A stretch of 56,823 bases of DNA, taken from assembly GCA_964372165.1 (NCBI GenBank), contig CAYJPT010000002.1, positions 1 to 56,823 of the forward strand. The letters are read 5' to 3'. This DNA is from CAYJAD01 sp964372165. Lineage in GTDB: Bacteria; Desulfobacterota; Desulfovibrionia; Desulfovibrionales; Desulfovibrionaceae. Below, in pieces: positions 43,317-52,559 of the stretch (its first letter is position 1; the number at the start of each line of letters is the position of its first letter). A model generated the notes under the pieces. The model did no database searches, had not been told where the DNA came from, and saw nothing but the letters and a program-made list of their open reading frames with translations. The translations under genes were made by a program, and so were the position numbers.

Positions 43317-43527
43317 AGTAATTTCAGTTGAAATTACTAGCGTTGGCTGTGATAGCAGACAAGCACTGCGTAGGAATAAGTGCAATTTAATTGCACTGTT
43401 AAGCTCTGGAGCTAGTCCGAGGCAAAGCCCACCCCGAAGGGGTGTTTTCGTTAGGCGAAGTATGAGCCTTACGAAAATCGAGAGCAACGCGTGCCTTTCC
43501 TTAAGTTGGCATTAGTGATGTCAACTT
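43317..43527. repeat. Structured non-coding region, diverged relative of the hairpin-rich element
   Basis: It contains AGTAATTTC-AGTT-GAAATTACT (43317-43338), AGTGCAA-TTTAA-TTGCACT (43379-43397) between GTAGGAATA and GTTAAGC as in copies A and B, CACCCC-GAA-GGGGTG (about 43430-43445), a CGTTAGGC / GCCTTACG pair and AAGTTGGCA/TGTCAACTT at the end. GCGTTG/CAACGC spans most of it. It lies between the symporter terminator and the M16 peptidase gene. No protein or known RNA class is recognised. Confidence 0.55.
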
Positions 43528-43700
43528 AAAATACTATATATAAATGCAATGAATCAATAAAATAGCCAGAAATAGGCATGCAAAACATACTTATTTCTGG
43601 CATTTTTATTTGTCCATTTTTTCAAAAAAATAACTTGTTTTCAGCATACTGAACGCGCATGTGCTTCACATAAAATAACAAAATGCGTGTATTAATTTTG

Positions 43701-46376
43701 TTACGGCGTTACAAGCATTTCGTAAGAATTGTCCAAGTTAATATATTTTTTTATCAATTCACGTAAATCAGCCGCACTTATCTTTTGGGCAGCCTCAATA
43801 TTTTTTTTCTTAAAATCAAGATCCTTACCCAAAATTGTCAATAAAGCGGCCTCTGAACTGCGACTTCCAAGGCTTTGGCGTTCACGGTAGTAGTCACCTT
43901 CCATTTGATTTTTAGCACTTTGTACGGCTTCAGCTGGTAGCTCATTTTGATGTATACTTTCAATTACCTCTGCAAAGCCTTTTCTAGCTTGATCAACCTT
44001 TTCAGGTTCAGTACCAATATAAAAGAATGTATAGCCAGCCTTAGGAGAAAATCTATTTTGTGCAGTTACAGTATACCCAAGTCCTTGCTTATCTCTTAGC
44101 TCTGTAAAAAGTAAACCACCTTGACCACTTAGGGCATTTTGTAAAAGATTAAGCCCTATAGAATCTGGATGATCAAGAGCTACAGTAGGAAATGCTAAAA
44201 TCAAGTGAGCTTGATCGCGCTCTGGTAAATGTAAATTCGTTTTGCCTTGTTTTTCCCATTTAGGCTGTACAATATCTTGCTTATTAGCGGTGGGAATAGG
44301 TAAGCTTTTTGCAAAAGCCAGCACTTGCTCCGCATCAAAAGAGCCAGCTACTGACAAAACCCAAGGTTGTTGAATTTGTTTTTGCCATAATTTTTGCACC
44401 ATTGAGCGATTATACTTCTCCACATTTTTAGCATCACCAAGTGATTTAAATGCATATGGGTGCTCATTTTCAAATAAAAGTTGTGGTAATTGAGAAAAGG
44501 CCAGCCCTAAAGCACGTTCATCTCTTGTTTGAATATCAGCGATTTGATCTTCCTTTTCTCGTTTAATTTCTTCTTCTCTAAAGGCTGGTCCATTAAGTAC
44601 ATTGGCGAAAAGCTTAAAAAGCTCACCATCAAACTTAGATGGTTCACGCATGGAGACACCAAAGGTTTGTCTACCAGCAAATGCACTCAAACTAGCTGCA
44701 CGCTCAGCCAAATAAGTTTCCATTTGCGGGGCATTAAGTTCCTTAGTGCCAGAAGTTAAGGTGCGAGCCAATAGTGCTGATAAGCCTTGCTCATCTTTAG
44801 CAACCAAACTATCCCCACCAGTCATATAAAAATCAACCGAAGTATACGGCATGGTAGAATCTGGAATAAGTACCACTTTACGATTATTACCCAAATCAAT
44901 TATTTTAGTTTCTTTGCTATCACTAATTGCAGAACTTGCTACTTTTGATACAGGTGCAGGCCATAAACTATGCAAAGTTTTTTCAAGGTCTGGAATTTTT
45001 GCATCGTTTGCAGCCAATATGGACACATTAAATCTTTGAGGTACAAGCCATGTATCCAAAGCTAATTGTAGGCTTTCATGATTTACATTACGAACCTCAG
45101 CAAGAATGTTTTGCTCGCCTTGTTCACCACCTAAAAATAATTCAAGTTGCCCACGCCAAGACGCAAGACCGGAAAGTGTTTCTTTCACACGATGTATACC
45201 GTCTTCAATTTGTAATTTAGCACGTTCAATATCTTTTTCTGAAAAAGCTGTGGCCTTTATACTTGCCATATCTGCCACAAATTCATTCCAAAAAGGCTCA
45301 ACTTTATCTGCATCAAGTTGAATACTAAAGTATAGCATACCAATACGCTCAAAGTCATAATTGCCTACATATATTTCATCAACGAGCTTTTTTTCATATT
45401 TATATTTTTTGTATAAATATGATGTTGCATCACCACCAAGCACAAAACCTAATATATCAAGAGTTGTTGAGCGTACATCGGCATTGCCAGGCACAGGCAA
45501 AGCTAAACCTAAATACACCTTATTCCACGGTCCACGTTGCACATTAACGCTAGAGTAGTCCATATTTTCTGCGCTAATATAACTAACCGGAACCAAATCT
45601 GAGCTATTATTTATATCTCCAAATTGCTTTTGCACTTCAGCAAGCACTTCAGAAGGATTAATATTACCTACAACAACCAAAAGCATATTTTGCGGTTGAT
45701 AATATTTGGCAATATAATTACGCATACTTTCAGGTGTGACAGCTAAAATTGTTTCTTCAAAACCAATAATTGGATGAGAATATGGCGTATTATTTAAGGC
45801 ATTTTTTTGCAGTTCTTTAAACACACGCGAATGTGGATTATCAAGGCTGCGTTGCAGTTCTGCTAAAATGACTTGTTTTTCTGATTCTAGTTCTTTTGCA
45901 TCAAGAGTAGGATGAAAAGCCATATCTTTTACAACATCAATACCCAGTGCCCAATGTTTTGAGGGTAAATCTGTCAAGTAAACCGTATAATCAAAACTGG
46001 TTGCAGCATTTAAGTAGCCACCTGCTGCTTCAATTTCTTTTGCTACTGCACCCACTGGTCTTTTATCAGTACCTTTAAAAACCATATGCTCTAAAACATG
46101 ACTAATACCTGCATCTTCAGGCGTTTCATAGGCTGAGCCTGCACGTACATACAAGCGAGTTGATACCAGTGGAAAACGCTCATCAGGCAAAATATAAACT
46201 GTAAGACCATTTTTAAGCTTAGTAATCTGCGCTTTACCTGCAACCAAACTTTCAGCACTATTTGTTGATGATGCTTGTTCTGAAGTGTCAGCTGCAAAAG
46301 ACATCGGCACAATGGACAACATAAAAACTCCAAAAATAATTAATGTTAAAGAAAATATATTTAACTTTTTCGGCAT
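43701..46376 (-). CDS. M16-family zinc peptidase, two fused units, exported
   Basis: An 891-aa protein with a signal peptide (MPKKLNIFSLTLIIFGVFML then SIVPMSFA). The first unit carries the inverted zinc motif HVLEHMVFKGT (H-x-x-E-H, about residues 90-94) and a distal Glu in AELQRSL. The second unit (about 470-870) has the same fold without the zinc motif, as in pitrilysin-like two-part proteases. It degrades peptides in the periplasm. The start at 46376 is supported by GGAG upstream; an in-frame ATG at 46406 has no such site. It is downstream of, and separated by 90 bp from, the gene at 46467. Confidence 0.92.
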   Translation of the reverse strand: MPKKLNIFSLTLIIFGVFMLSIVPMSFAADTSEQASSTNSAESLVAGKAQITKLKNGLTVYILPDERFPLVSTRLYVRAGSAYETPEDAGISHVLEHMVFKGTDKRPVGAVAKEIEAAGGYLNAATSFDYTVYLTDLPSKHWALGIDVVKDMAFHPTLDAKELESEKQVILAELQRSLDNPHSRVFKELQKNALNNTPYSHPIIGFEETILAVTPESMRNYIAKYYQPQNMLLVVVGNINPSEVLAEVQKQFGDINNSSDLVPVSYISAENMDYSSVNVQRGPWNKVYLGLALPVPGNADVRSTTLDILGFVLGGDATSYLYKKYKYEKKLVDEIYVGNYDFERIGMLYFSIQLDADKVEPFWNEFVADMASIKATAFSEKDIERAKLQIEDGIHRVKETLSGLASWRGQLELFLGGEQGEQNILAEVRNVNHESLQLALDTWLVPQRFNVSILAANDAKIPDLEKTLHSLWPAPVSKVASSAISDSKETKIIDLGNNRKVVLIPDSTMPYTSVDFYMTGGDSLVAKDEQGLSALLARTLTSGTKELNAPQMETYLAERAASLSAFAGRQTFGVSMREPSKFDGELFKLFANVLNGPAFREEEIKREKEDQIADIQTRDERALGLAFSQLPQLLFENEHPYAFKSLGDAKNVEKYNRSMVQKLWQKQIQQPWVLSVAGSFDAEQVLAFAKSLPIPTANKQDIVQPKWEKQGKTNLHLPERDQAHLILAFPTVALDHPDSIGLNLLQNALSGQGGLLFTELRDKQGLGYTVTAQNRFSPKAGYTFFYIGTEPEKVDQARKGFAEVIESIHQNELPAEAVQSAKNQMEGDYYRERQSLGSRSSEAALLTILGKDLDFKKKNIEAAQKISAADLRELIKKYINLDNSYEMLVTP

Positions 46377-46466
46377 GAAAAACTCCTTATAATATTTTAA
46401 ATACAATGCAATTTTATATGAAAACCATCATAATATTAGCACTTATTTTTTAATGATAAGTTATGA

Positions 46467-48374
46467 CTATGCAATGGCAAGCACATTTAGCCAGCGTTTT
46501 AAACTCACATCAAGTAGAAAAAACTTGGCATCAAAATTTAAAACTTGTTTATTTTGTAATGCTACTTGCACCTCTTCACAAGTATACACATATTGTAAAG
46601 CGTCAATACCCTGCAGCGCACAAAGATTCAAACTATTTTTTTGCGCTCCTTGTACAAAGAAAGGCAAACCTAGATACATTACCTCTATCATAACGCTGGT
46701 ATCATTGGCTAACCAAAAGATTGCACCCTTATGCGAAAATTCATCAAGCAAAGCATGCATATCTTTTGTAACTACTGTCACCTCATGTGTAGGCGAAATA
46801 TATCTTTTAACTATAGACTCAATGGGGCAAAATGGATGTGCCTTAATATATATGTTCCAATCATGCACAGCACCATATTTTGCTAACCATTGTGCTAAAA
46901 GCTTAATATGGGCGTGGGCAGCATCACTAAAAAAACTTGTAACAACTATTAAGTTAGCATTTTGTTGCGATACATCGTTTTTATTGGACAATTCAAGTAG
47001 GTGCAAATAGCGCAGTGCTTCTACTATCAATACGTTATCTAGTGGCATCTCTGCTTCATGCAAACAATTATACGCTTGTTGCCCATTTACAAGAATTTTA
47101 TGTGGTAAAAAAACTTGCGTGTCAGGGTTACCAAAAATCCTTACACTATCAAAATAACGCAAATCTGTACGACGCAAAACAGAATGCTGTGCACCATAAA
47201 TATTACCGACCCTTGCGTGGTGCAAAGCCTCAGTTAGCATGCGCTCCCACGGGCAATTTTCTAAGGGAAATATTGTCCACTCTTGCTCTTTAGCCCATGT
47301 AGCATAATTTAACATAGCCTTACGTTGCAAAGCACGTTCAAGGCATATCCATCCCTGAAAAGATTCTCTGTAAGATGCTTTAATATAAAACCAAATGTTC
47401 ATTTTACTATGTTTAAAGCAACATAGCTCAGCTACATTTTTTTCTAACTTATGGCTTATGATACTAAGCTTTAAATAGCGTATAATCACTTGCCATATAT
47501 CATTAATATTTAAAAATTGCTCAACAAAGTGAAATGATGCCCCATCATATTGCTTGTCATTAAATTGCTTAAGTTGCTTTACTGCATTGCGTAATGATAT
47601 GTGCGCACAATTTATGCGCATGAAAAGCCAATTAATATTTTTTTTACCATTAATAATTTGTGGTAAATTACCCCAATAAGGTGAAGTATAATGGCCTGCA
47701 CCTTCATCATCTTTGCAAGCATGAGGAAAGTAACTTACTATGGTTACAGATTTTTTTTGCGCAGAGTTGAGTGTAATTGATGGCAGTAATAAGTAAGTAG
47801 AAAAAAACCACCATAACAAACGTAAAAATGCACGAAGCTGTGGCCAAAGAAATTTATAAAAACTAAATAAATTATTATTTAAATTAAAAATTTGGAAATT
47901 GCTTTGGCTTTTTTTAGCAACAAATTTTATATTACAATTCGCACAATATTTTTTAAGCGTGCGTATTAAAATACTATCATTACCATGAAAAATAATTTTA
48001 GTGCAGTTTGGGCTAAACTTTGCAAGCATATACTCCAAGCTACGTAATTTTAAAATTTCAAAAACTTCTGGCATAAGTACAGGGTGTTTTTCAAAAATTA
48101 ATGAGCACCACCACATGGAAAGTCTATCACCAGCACAAAGCCACTTATATAAATTTTGCCCATTTATAGAGCTTAAACCTAAATCATAAACAAAGTCATT
48201 AAATTCACGTCTAAGAGTCAAAAAGTTTTTCTCACACCACGCTTGAATTGAATATTCAAAATCTTTGCATTTTACATCATCCCACCAAAAGATGAGGTCA
48301 TTTGAGCTTAAATCTATGGGTGATGTTCTATCTTTTACAATATGCACAATGCACATATCTGCACCGTTTTGCAC
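46467..48374 (-). CDS. Putative surface carbohydrate biosynthesis protein
   Basis: A 635-aa protein with one hydrophobic stretch (about residues 180-200). The N-terminal DLIFWWDDVKCKDF and AGDRLSMWWCSLIFEKHP, and the C-terminal segments FFSDAAHAHIKLLAQWL, NIYIKAHPFCPIES and FWLANDTSVMIEVMYLGLPFFV, resemble a surface carbohydrate biosynthesis family (TIGR04326) and capsule-type transferases of GT-B fold. GTG at 48374 and ATG at 48356 are alternative starts. It is a lone gene between the M16 peptidase and the MoaD-like gene. The identification is tentative; the polysaccharide is not known. Confidence 0.6.
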   Translation of the reverse strand: MQNGADMCIVHIVKDRTSPIDLSSNDLIFWWDDVKCKDFEYSIQAWCEKNFLTLRREFNDFVYDLGLSSINGQNLYKWLCAGDRLSMWWCSLIFEKHPVLMPEVFEILKLRSLEYMLAKFSPNCTKIIFHGNDSILIRTLKKYCANCNIKFVAKKSQSNFQIFNLNNNLFSFYKFLWPQLRAFLRLLWWFFSTYLLLPSITLNSAQKKSVTIVSYFPHACKDDEGAGHYTSPYWGNLPQIINGKKNINWLFMRINCAHISLRNAVKQLKQFNDKQYDGASFHFVEQFLNINDIWQVIIRYLKLSIISHKLEKNVAELCCFKHSKMNIWFYIKASYRESFQGWICLERALQRKAMLNYATWAKEQEWTIFPLENCPWERMLTEALHHARVGNIYGAQHSVLRRTDLRYFDSVRIFGNPDTQVFLPHKILVNGQQAYNCLHEAEMPLDNVLIVEALRYLHLLELSNKNDVSQQNANLIVVTSFFSDAAHAHIKLLAQWLAKYGAVHDWNIYIKAHPFCPIESIVKRYISPTHEVTVVTKDMHALLDEFSHKGAIFWLANDTSVMIEVMYLGLPFFVQGAQKNSLNLCALQGIDALQYVYTCEEVQVALQNKQVLNFDAKFFLLDVSLKRWLNVLAIA

Positions 48375-48470
48375 CGATTATTTTTTAAAACAAACAATTA
48401 TTACCAATTTTGAAATGAAATACCTTTGAATGAATTAGTTTTGAAAAATCTTGAAATTGCACATTAAGGA

Positions 48471-48499
48471 AATGCTGATTTATTCTGCGTTTCCTTAAC
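48471..48499. repeat. Mosaic hairpin repeat, minimal copy R3
   Basis: TAAGGAAATGCTGATTTATT and the following CTGCGTTTCCTTAA carry both ends of the R1/R4 family with the interior deleted. Its right end overlaps the stop codon of the MoaD-like gene (48495-48497). Confidence 0.75.
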
Positions 48500-48728
48500 C
48501 TGATGAAACTACTTTACGCACCAAAATTTCATCACCAGAAAAAATACGTCGATCTGGAGTTAAAAGCTCACCATCCCGTGCAACAAGGGCTGTTTCTTCA
48601 CGTAGATTTAAAAATGCCAATAGTTGGCGGGCAGTCTTTTGACGTGGCAATTCAAGCCTTTTATCTTCTGGCTGCAATAGCACATATATAAGCGCACTCT
48701 TGTGAGAATCATTAAACAAATCATCCAT
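48495..48728 (-). CDS. ThiS/MoaD-like ubiquitin-fold protein with altered C terminus
   Basis: A 77-aa protein: LELPRQKTARQLLAFLNLRE, then TALVARDGELLTPDRRIFSGDEI and a beta-grasp end RKVVSSG. ThiS and MoaD relatives activate their C-terminal Gly-Gly for sulfur transfer in thiazole, molybdopterin or tRNA thiolation. Here the end is Ser-Ser-Gly, one glycine short, and the TAA stop is the first bases of repeat R3. GAGGTG stands six bases before the ATG at 48728. An upstream frame start at 48776 is less likely. Partner genes are not nearby. Confidence 0.75.
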   Translation of the reverse strand: MDDLFNDSHKSALIYVLLQPEDKRLELPRQKTARQLLAFLNLREETALVARDGELLTPDRRIFSGDEILVRKVVSSG

Positions 48729-49077
48729 AAACACCTCATAATATAACTGATATGAATTAAAGTTGACTTTCGTCAAGCAATTATTAAATTATACTATCAA
48801 TATTATATGATTAAAACAATACTGACAACGCTAACAAAATACAACATAACTCATTATTATTGTAGTATAATTACACACAAATTACGCTACAAGTATTTTA
48901 TGCAATAAAACATTGAAAGTTTTCAACTCATATAATTATACTTTATTATAGCATATTTTCTAGCCTTGGGTACTCTTGTTTTCTAAATGGCTTCATGCTA
49001 GATAATTTGTCCTTAATGCATTTGAAATCTTTGACCTTGCCTACTTACGGCATGTTTTTATAAAAGGGTTAATAATT
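48729..49077. other. Spacer between the MoaD-like gene and the site-2 protease
   Basis: An AT-rich divergent spacer. A possible promoter for the protease gene is TTGCCT, 16 bp, TATAAA (near 49040-49067). No repeat or RNA is seen. Confidence 0.4.
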
Positions 49078-49749
49078 ATGATTGATGCAGATATTGCATT
49101 ATCCTTAAAACGTGTTTCTGTAGCACTTATTCCTGCGCTACTTGGCATTATATTACATGAGGTTGCTCATGGCTATGTTGCAGATAAACGTGGTGACCCA
49201 ACAGCTCGCTTTAATGGTCGCTTAACATTAAATCCATTACCGCACATTGACCCTATGGGTCTTGTAGTATTTGTATTAACTAGTATAAGTGGTCTTTTTG
49301 TATTTGGTTGGGCAAAACCTGTACCTGTTGATCCACGCAATTTGCGCAATCCCCACCGTGATATGATGTGGGTAGCGTTGGCAGGACCTTTAACAAATTT
49401 AGGTCTGGCCTTTATTTTTGCTATTTTATTGCGCCTTTTAGTTGGATTTATGCCTCCAAGCATTTGGGAGGGCAATGCAACCTATATATTTTTCTTTCTC
49501 ATGCTTCAAATGGGTGTAATTATAAATTGCGGTCTTTGTTGGCTTAACATACTGCCTATTCCACCTCTTGATGGTAGCAAAGTTTTAGCCTACTTTTTAC
49601 CTCCGGCTTTGGCTTGGAAATATATGAGTGCAGGTCGGTATGGTTTTATAATTTTAATATTATTACTTGCAACTGGTGCTTTAGGCTATGTTCTAGGTCC
49701 ATTGGTTTTTGGGACCAATGACATTTTATTTTCTCTTTTAGGCTTATAA
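49078..49749 (+). CDS. Site-2 protease family membrane metalloprotease (M50)
   Basis: A 223-aa protein with about six membrane helices. The zinc motif is ILHEVAHGY (HExxH, residues 26-30) and the third ligand lies in NILPIPPLDGSKVL (NxxPxPPLDG). VALAGPLTNLGLAF is the conserved membrane dyad. It belongs to the short, PDZ-less M50B group, which is common upstream of trpS in Deltaproteobacteria. The substrate is unknown. It begins the plus-strand run trpS-ruvX-mltG, 21 bp before trpS. Confidence 0.9.
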   Translation: MIDADIALSLKRVSVALIPALLGIILHEVAHGYVADKRGDPTARFNGRLTLNPLPHIDPMGLVVFVLTSISGLFVFGWAKPVPVDPRNLRNPHRDMMWVALAGPLTNLGLAFIFAILLRLLVGFMPPSIWEGNATYIFFFLMLQMGVIINCGLCWLNILPIPPLDGSKVLAYFLPPALAWKYMSAGRYGFIILILLLATGALGYVLGPLVFGTNDILFSLLGL

Positions 49750-49770
49750 TACAATAATTACGGAGTATAT

Positions 49771-50763
49771 GTGAATACTGCTCAAATTCGTACTGTTTCT
49801 GGCATGCGTCCCACCGGCCCTTTGCATCTGGGGCATTATTTTGGAGTTATTAAAAACTGGGTAGAGCTACAAAATACAACAAAAGCCTTTTTCTTTGTAG
49901 CCGATTGGCATGCATTAACCAGCGACTTTGCTGATCCCTCAGCCATCAATTTAAATTCTATTGAAATGGTCAAAGATTGGCTGGCTTGTGGGCTTGATCC
50001 TGAAAAATGTACAATTTTTAGGCAATCAGCAGTAAAATCACATGCTGAACTTTCTTTGCTTTTTTCTATGATTACACCAGTTTCTTGGCTTGAGCGTTGT
50101 CCCACTTATAAAGAACAACAGCAAGAAATCAGCCATAAAGATTTAAGTAATGCAGGTTTTTTGTGTTATCCTGTCTTAATGTCAGCAGATATTTTAATTT
50201 ATTTGCCAAAGTTTGTACCTGTAGGGCAAGATCAACTGCCACACCTTGAAATGACCCGTGAAATTGCAAGAAGGTTTAACCATCTTTATGGTGAAACATT
50301 TCCTGAAATTGAAGCCCATTTAACACCGGCAGCAAAATGTCCCGGTATTGATGGACGAAAAATGTCAAAAAGTTATAATAATGGCATTTTCTTGCGTGAC
50401 AGTAGCGATGATATTAAAGAAAAAGTAATGCGTAAAATGTTGACTGATACTGCTCGCTTACGTAAAAGTGACCCCGGCAATCCAGATGTTTGTAATTTAT
50501 TTCCATACCATGAGCTACTTTCTTGTGAAGATCGTAAAAAAGAAATTCGCTATGGTTGCACAAGTGCAAGCCTTGGTTGTGTAGACTGTAAGAAAATGCT
50601 TTTGCAAAACCTTGAAAATTTCCTTGAACCTTTACGGGAAAAACGTAGTTATTTTAGTGACAATGAACACCTTGTGCATGATATTATTCAAAATGGCAAT
50701 GCAAAGGCCAAAGCAAGTGCGCAAGAAACCATGGAAATTGTACGCCAAAAAATGGGATTATAA
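49771..50763 (+). CDS. trpS: Tryptophanyl-tRNA synthetase
   Basis: A 330-aa class I synthetase. PTGPLHLGHYFG (about residues 14-25) is the HIGH-type motif and GRKMSKSYNN (about residues 193-202) the KMSKS loop. It charges tRNA-Trp. The start is GTG at 49771, with CGGAG six bases upstream. The ruvX gene starts 3 bp after its stop, so the two are in one operon. Confidence 0.97.
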   Translation: MNTAQIRTVSGMRPTGPLHLGHYFGVIKNWVELQNTTKAFFFVADWHALTSDFADPSAINLNSIEMVKDWLACGLDPEKCTIFRQSAVKSHAELSLLFSMITPVSWLERCPTYKEQQQEISHKDLSNAGFLCYPVLMSADILIYLPKFVPVGQDQLPHLEMTREIARRFNHLYGETFPEIEAHLTPAAKCPGIDGRKMSKSYNNGIFLRDSSDDIKEKVMRKMLTDTARLRKSDPGNPDVCNLFPYHELLSCEDRKKEIRYGCTSASLGCVDCKKMLLQNLENFLEPLREKRSYFSDNEHLVHDIIQNGNAKAKASAQETMEIVRQKMGL

Positions 50764-50766
50764 GTT

Positions 50767-51204
50767 TTGAAATTGCTTTGCATTGATTATGGTCTAAACC
50801 GTACAGGCATTGCCGTTACAGATTCTGGAGGCAATATGGCTTTCCCGCGCTGTACAATACAAATGCCCCCTCAAAGCAAGCGTAGTGTTTTTTTTGAAAA
50901 ATTAATTAATCAAATTAATATAGAAGAACCCACAGCAATAGTTGTAGGACTACCACTACTTATTGATGGTAGTGATAGCTTAACAACAAGGCAAGTGCGT
51001 AACTTTGTAAGCCGTTTACAAAGGCGTTGTCCGCTGCCAATTTACCTTATGCCTGAATTTTTAAGCTCCAGTGAGGCCACATCAGACCTGCAACAAAGTG
51101 CACTACCAAGGCATAAGCACAAAGCTGTACTGGACCAACAAGCAGCAGTACGAATACTAGAATCATTTTTAGCTGATCCAAACGCAGAGCAAAGGCGCAT
51201 ATGA
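50767..51204 (+). CDS. ruvX: Putative pre-16S rRNA nuclease / Holliday junction resolvase-like
   Basis: A 145-aa RNase H-like protein of the YqgF family. LCIDYGLNRTGIAVTDSGG holds the first catalytic aspartate, IVVGLPLLIDGSDS follows, and DQQAAVRILESFL carries the last one. The usual D-E-R-L-T segment reads MPEFLSSSEA here, an altered version. It is involved in 5' maturation of 16S rRNA or junction resolution. The start is TTG at 50767. It overlaps mltG by 4 bp (ATGA) and begins 3 bp after trpS. Confidence 0.88.
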   Translation: MKLLCIDYGLNRTGIAVTDSGGNMAFPRCTIQMPPQSKRSVFFEKLINQINIEEPTAIVVGLPLLIDGSDSLTTRQVRNFVSRLQRRCPLPIYLMPEFLSSSEATSDLQQSALPRHKHKAVLDQQAAVRILESFLADPNAEQRRI

Positions 51205-52238
51205 AATTTTTACTGCGAGTACTTACACTTATACTATTAGTTGCCATATTAGGTAGTGGGTATATTGTTTGGCAAGCGCATAATTTTTTAAATAGTGCTC
51301 CTCAAAGTCCAGGGGAAGAAATTAAATTTGATATTGCTCCAGGAACACCTTTTTCTAAGGTGGCTCAATCCCTACAATCATCTGGATTAATTACTGATAG
51401 TTTTAAATTCACCCTACTTGCACGGTTAAAAAAAATGGACAATAAATTGCAAGCCGGGAGATTTGTTTTACATTCAGGATGGACACCGGAAAAAATATTA
51501 AATCACCTTATGGATGGTAAACCTCTACTATATCGCATAACTATTCGTGAGGGTCTAACTTGGTGGGAAACAGGAAAACTACTTGAAGAGCACGGTTTTG
51601 TGCGTTTTGAAGATTTTAAAACAATTATTACCGATGCAGACTTTTTACGTAAATATGGCATTCCATTTAAGGATGCTGAAGGTTTTTTAATGCCAGATAC
51701 ATATTTACTTAAAAAGGACGACATCCCAAATTTAGAATCTGCACGTATAGTGGCGGCCCGCCTTGTTGATACATTTTGGCAAAAAATGGCACCTTATTGG
51801 CCTAACGGGCAAAAGCCTAATGCGCAAACTTTAAAACATATTGTTATTTTAGCATCTATAGTAGAAAAAGAAACCAGCATTGCCAAAGAGCGTTCCCGCG
51901 TGGCCGGTGTTTATGCCAATCGTTTACGCATAAAAATGCCATTACAAGCTGATCCAACCATTATATATGGTCTTGGTCCAAGTTTTGATGGTAATATACG
52001 ACGCATACACCTTAATGACTCTAAAAATATCTACAATACATATCAACACCCTGGACTACCTCCAGGTCCTATCTGCTCACCGGGAGTTGCTGCTTTGCGT
52101 GCAGCAATTACCCCTGAAAAACATAAGTATTTATATTTTGTTGCCATAACTGATGGTGGTGAGCACGACTTCTCAACAAATCTACGTGATCATCAAAATG
52201 CAGTAAAAAGATATCTAAAAAACCGCAAAAAAAAATAA
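51201..52238 (+). CDS. mltG: Endolytic peptidoglycan transglycosylase
   Basis: A 345-aa membrane-anchored YceG/MltG protein. One N-terminal membrane helix (KFLLRVLTLILLVAILGSGYI) precedes a LysM-like part. The catalytic Glu lies in ILASIVEKETSI (about residue 222), with YNTYQHPGLPPGPICSPG behind it. It cleaves nascent glycan strands and sets their length. It overlaps the ruvX stop by 4 bp, so these genes are translationally coupled. A small gene and cbiA follow. Confidence 0.95.
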   Translation: MKFLLRVLTLILLVAILGSGYIVWQAHNFLNSAPQSPGEEIKFDIAPGTPFSKVAQSLQSSGLITDSFKFTLLARLKKMDNKLQAGRFVLHSGWTPEKILNHLMDGKPLLYRITIREGLTWWETGKLLEEHGFVRFEDFKTIITDADFLRKYGIPFKDAEGFLMPDTYLLKKDDIPNLESARIVAARLVDTFWQKMAPYWPNGQKPNAQTLKHIVILASIVEKETSIAKERSRVAGVYANRLRIKMPLQADPTIIYGLGPSFDGNIRRIHLNDSKNIYNTYQHPGLPPGPICSPGVAALRAAITPEKHKYLYFVAITDGGEHDFSTNLRDHQNAVKRYLKNRKKK

Positions 52239-52325
52239 TTCCTGTTTTTTAAAATTATTGATATATTAGCTGTGGTTTATGAAGATTCAAATATTAATCA
52301 TACATTAGTATAACGGGAGGCGACC

Positions 52326-52556
52326 ATGAAGTACTTGATTATGGAAGATTTTTCCGGCCAACCTATTCCTTTTATTTTTCCCCGTCGTGTAAACCATGAA
52401 GATATGCGAGAACAACTGCCCTATGCTAAAGTTATAAGCTCTGGCTTTATTGAATTTCATGATGACACGCTCATGTGCTATGATAATAGTACTGCTGCCC
52501 ATGAGCCAAAGCCGGATGATGCTAAAATCATTAAAAATTGTCTACGTAGAAAATAA
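52326..52556 (+). CDS. Small conserved protein of unknown function
   Basis: A 76-aa protein: KYLIMEDFSGQPIPFIFPRR, then VNHEDMREQLPYAKVISSGFI. It starts with ATG after a strong GGGAGG (seven bases upstream) and ends 3 bp before cbiA, so it is co-transcribed with cbiA. It is soluble, acidic in the centre and basic at the end, without a signal or membrane helix. I do not recognise the family; its position suggests a link with cobyrinate amidation or simply a shared transcript. Confidence 0.8.
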   Translation: MKYLIMEDFSGQPIPFIFPRRVNHEDMREQLPYAKVISSGFIEFHDDTLMCYDNSTAAHEPKPDDAKIIKNCLRRK

Positions 52557-52559
52557 TTT

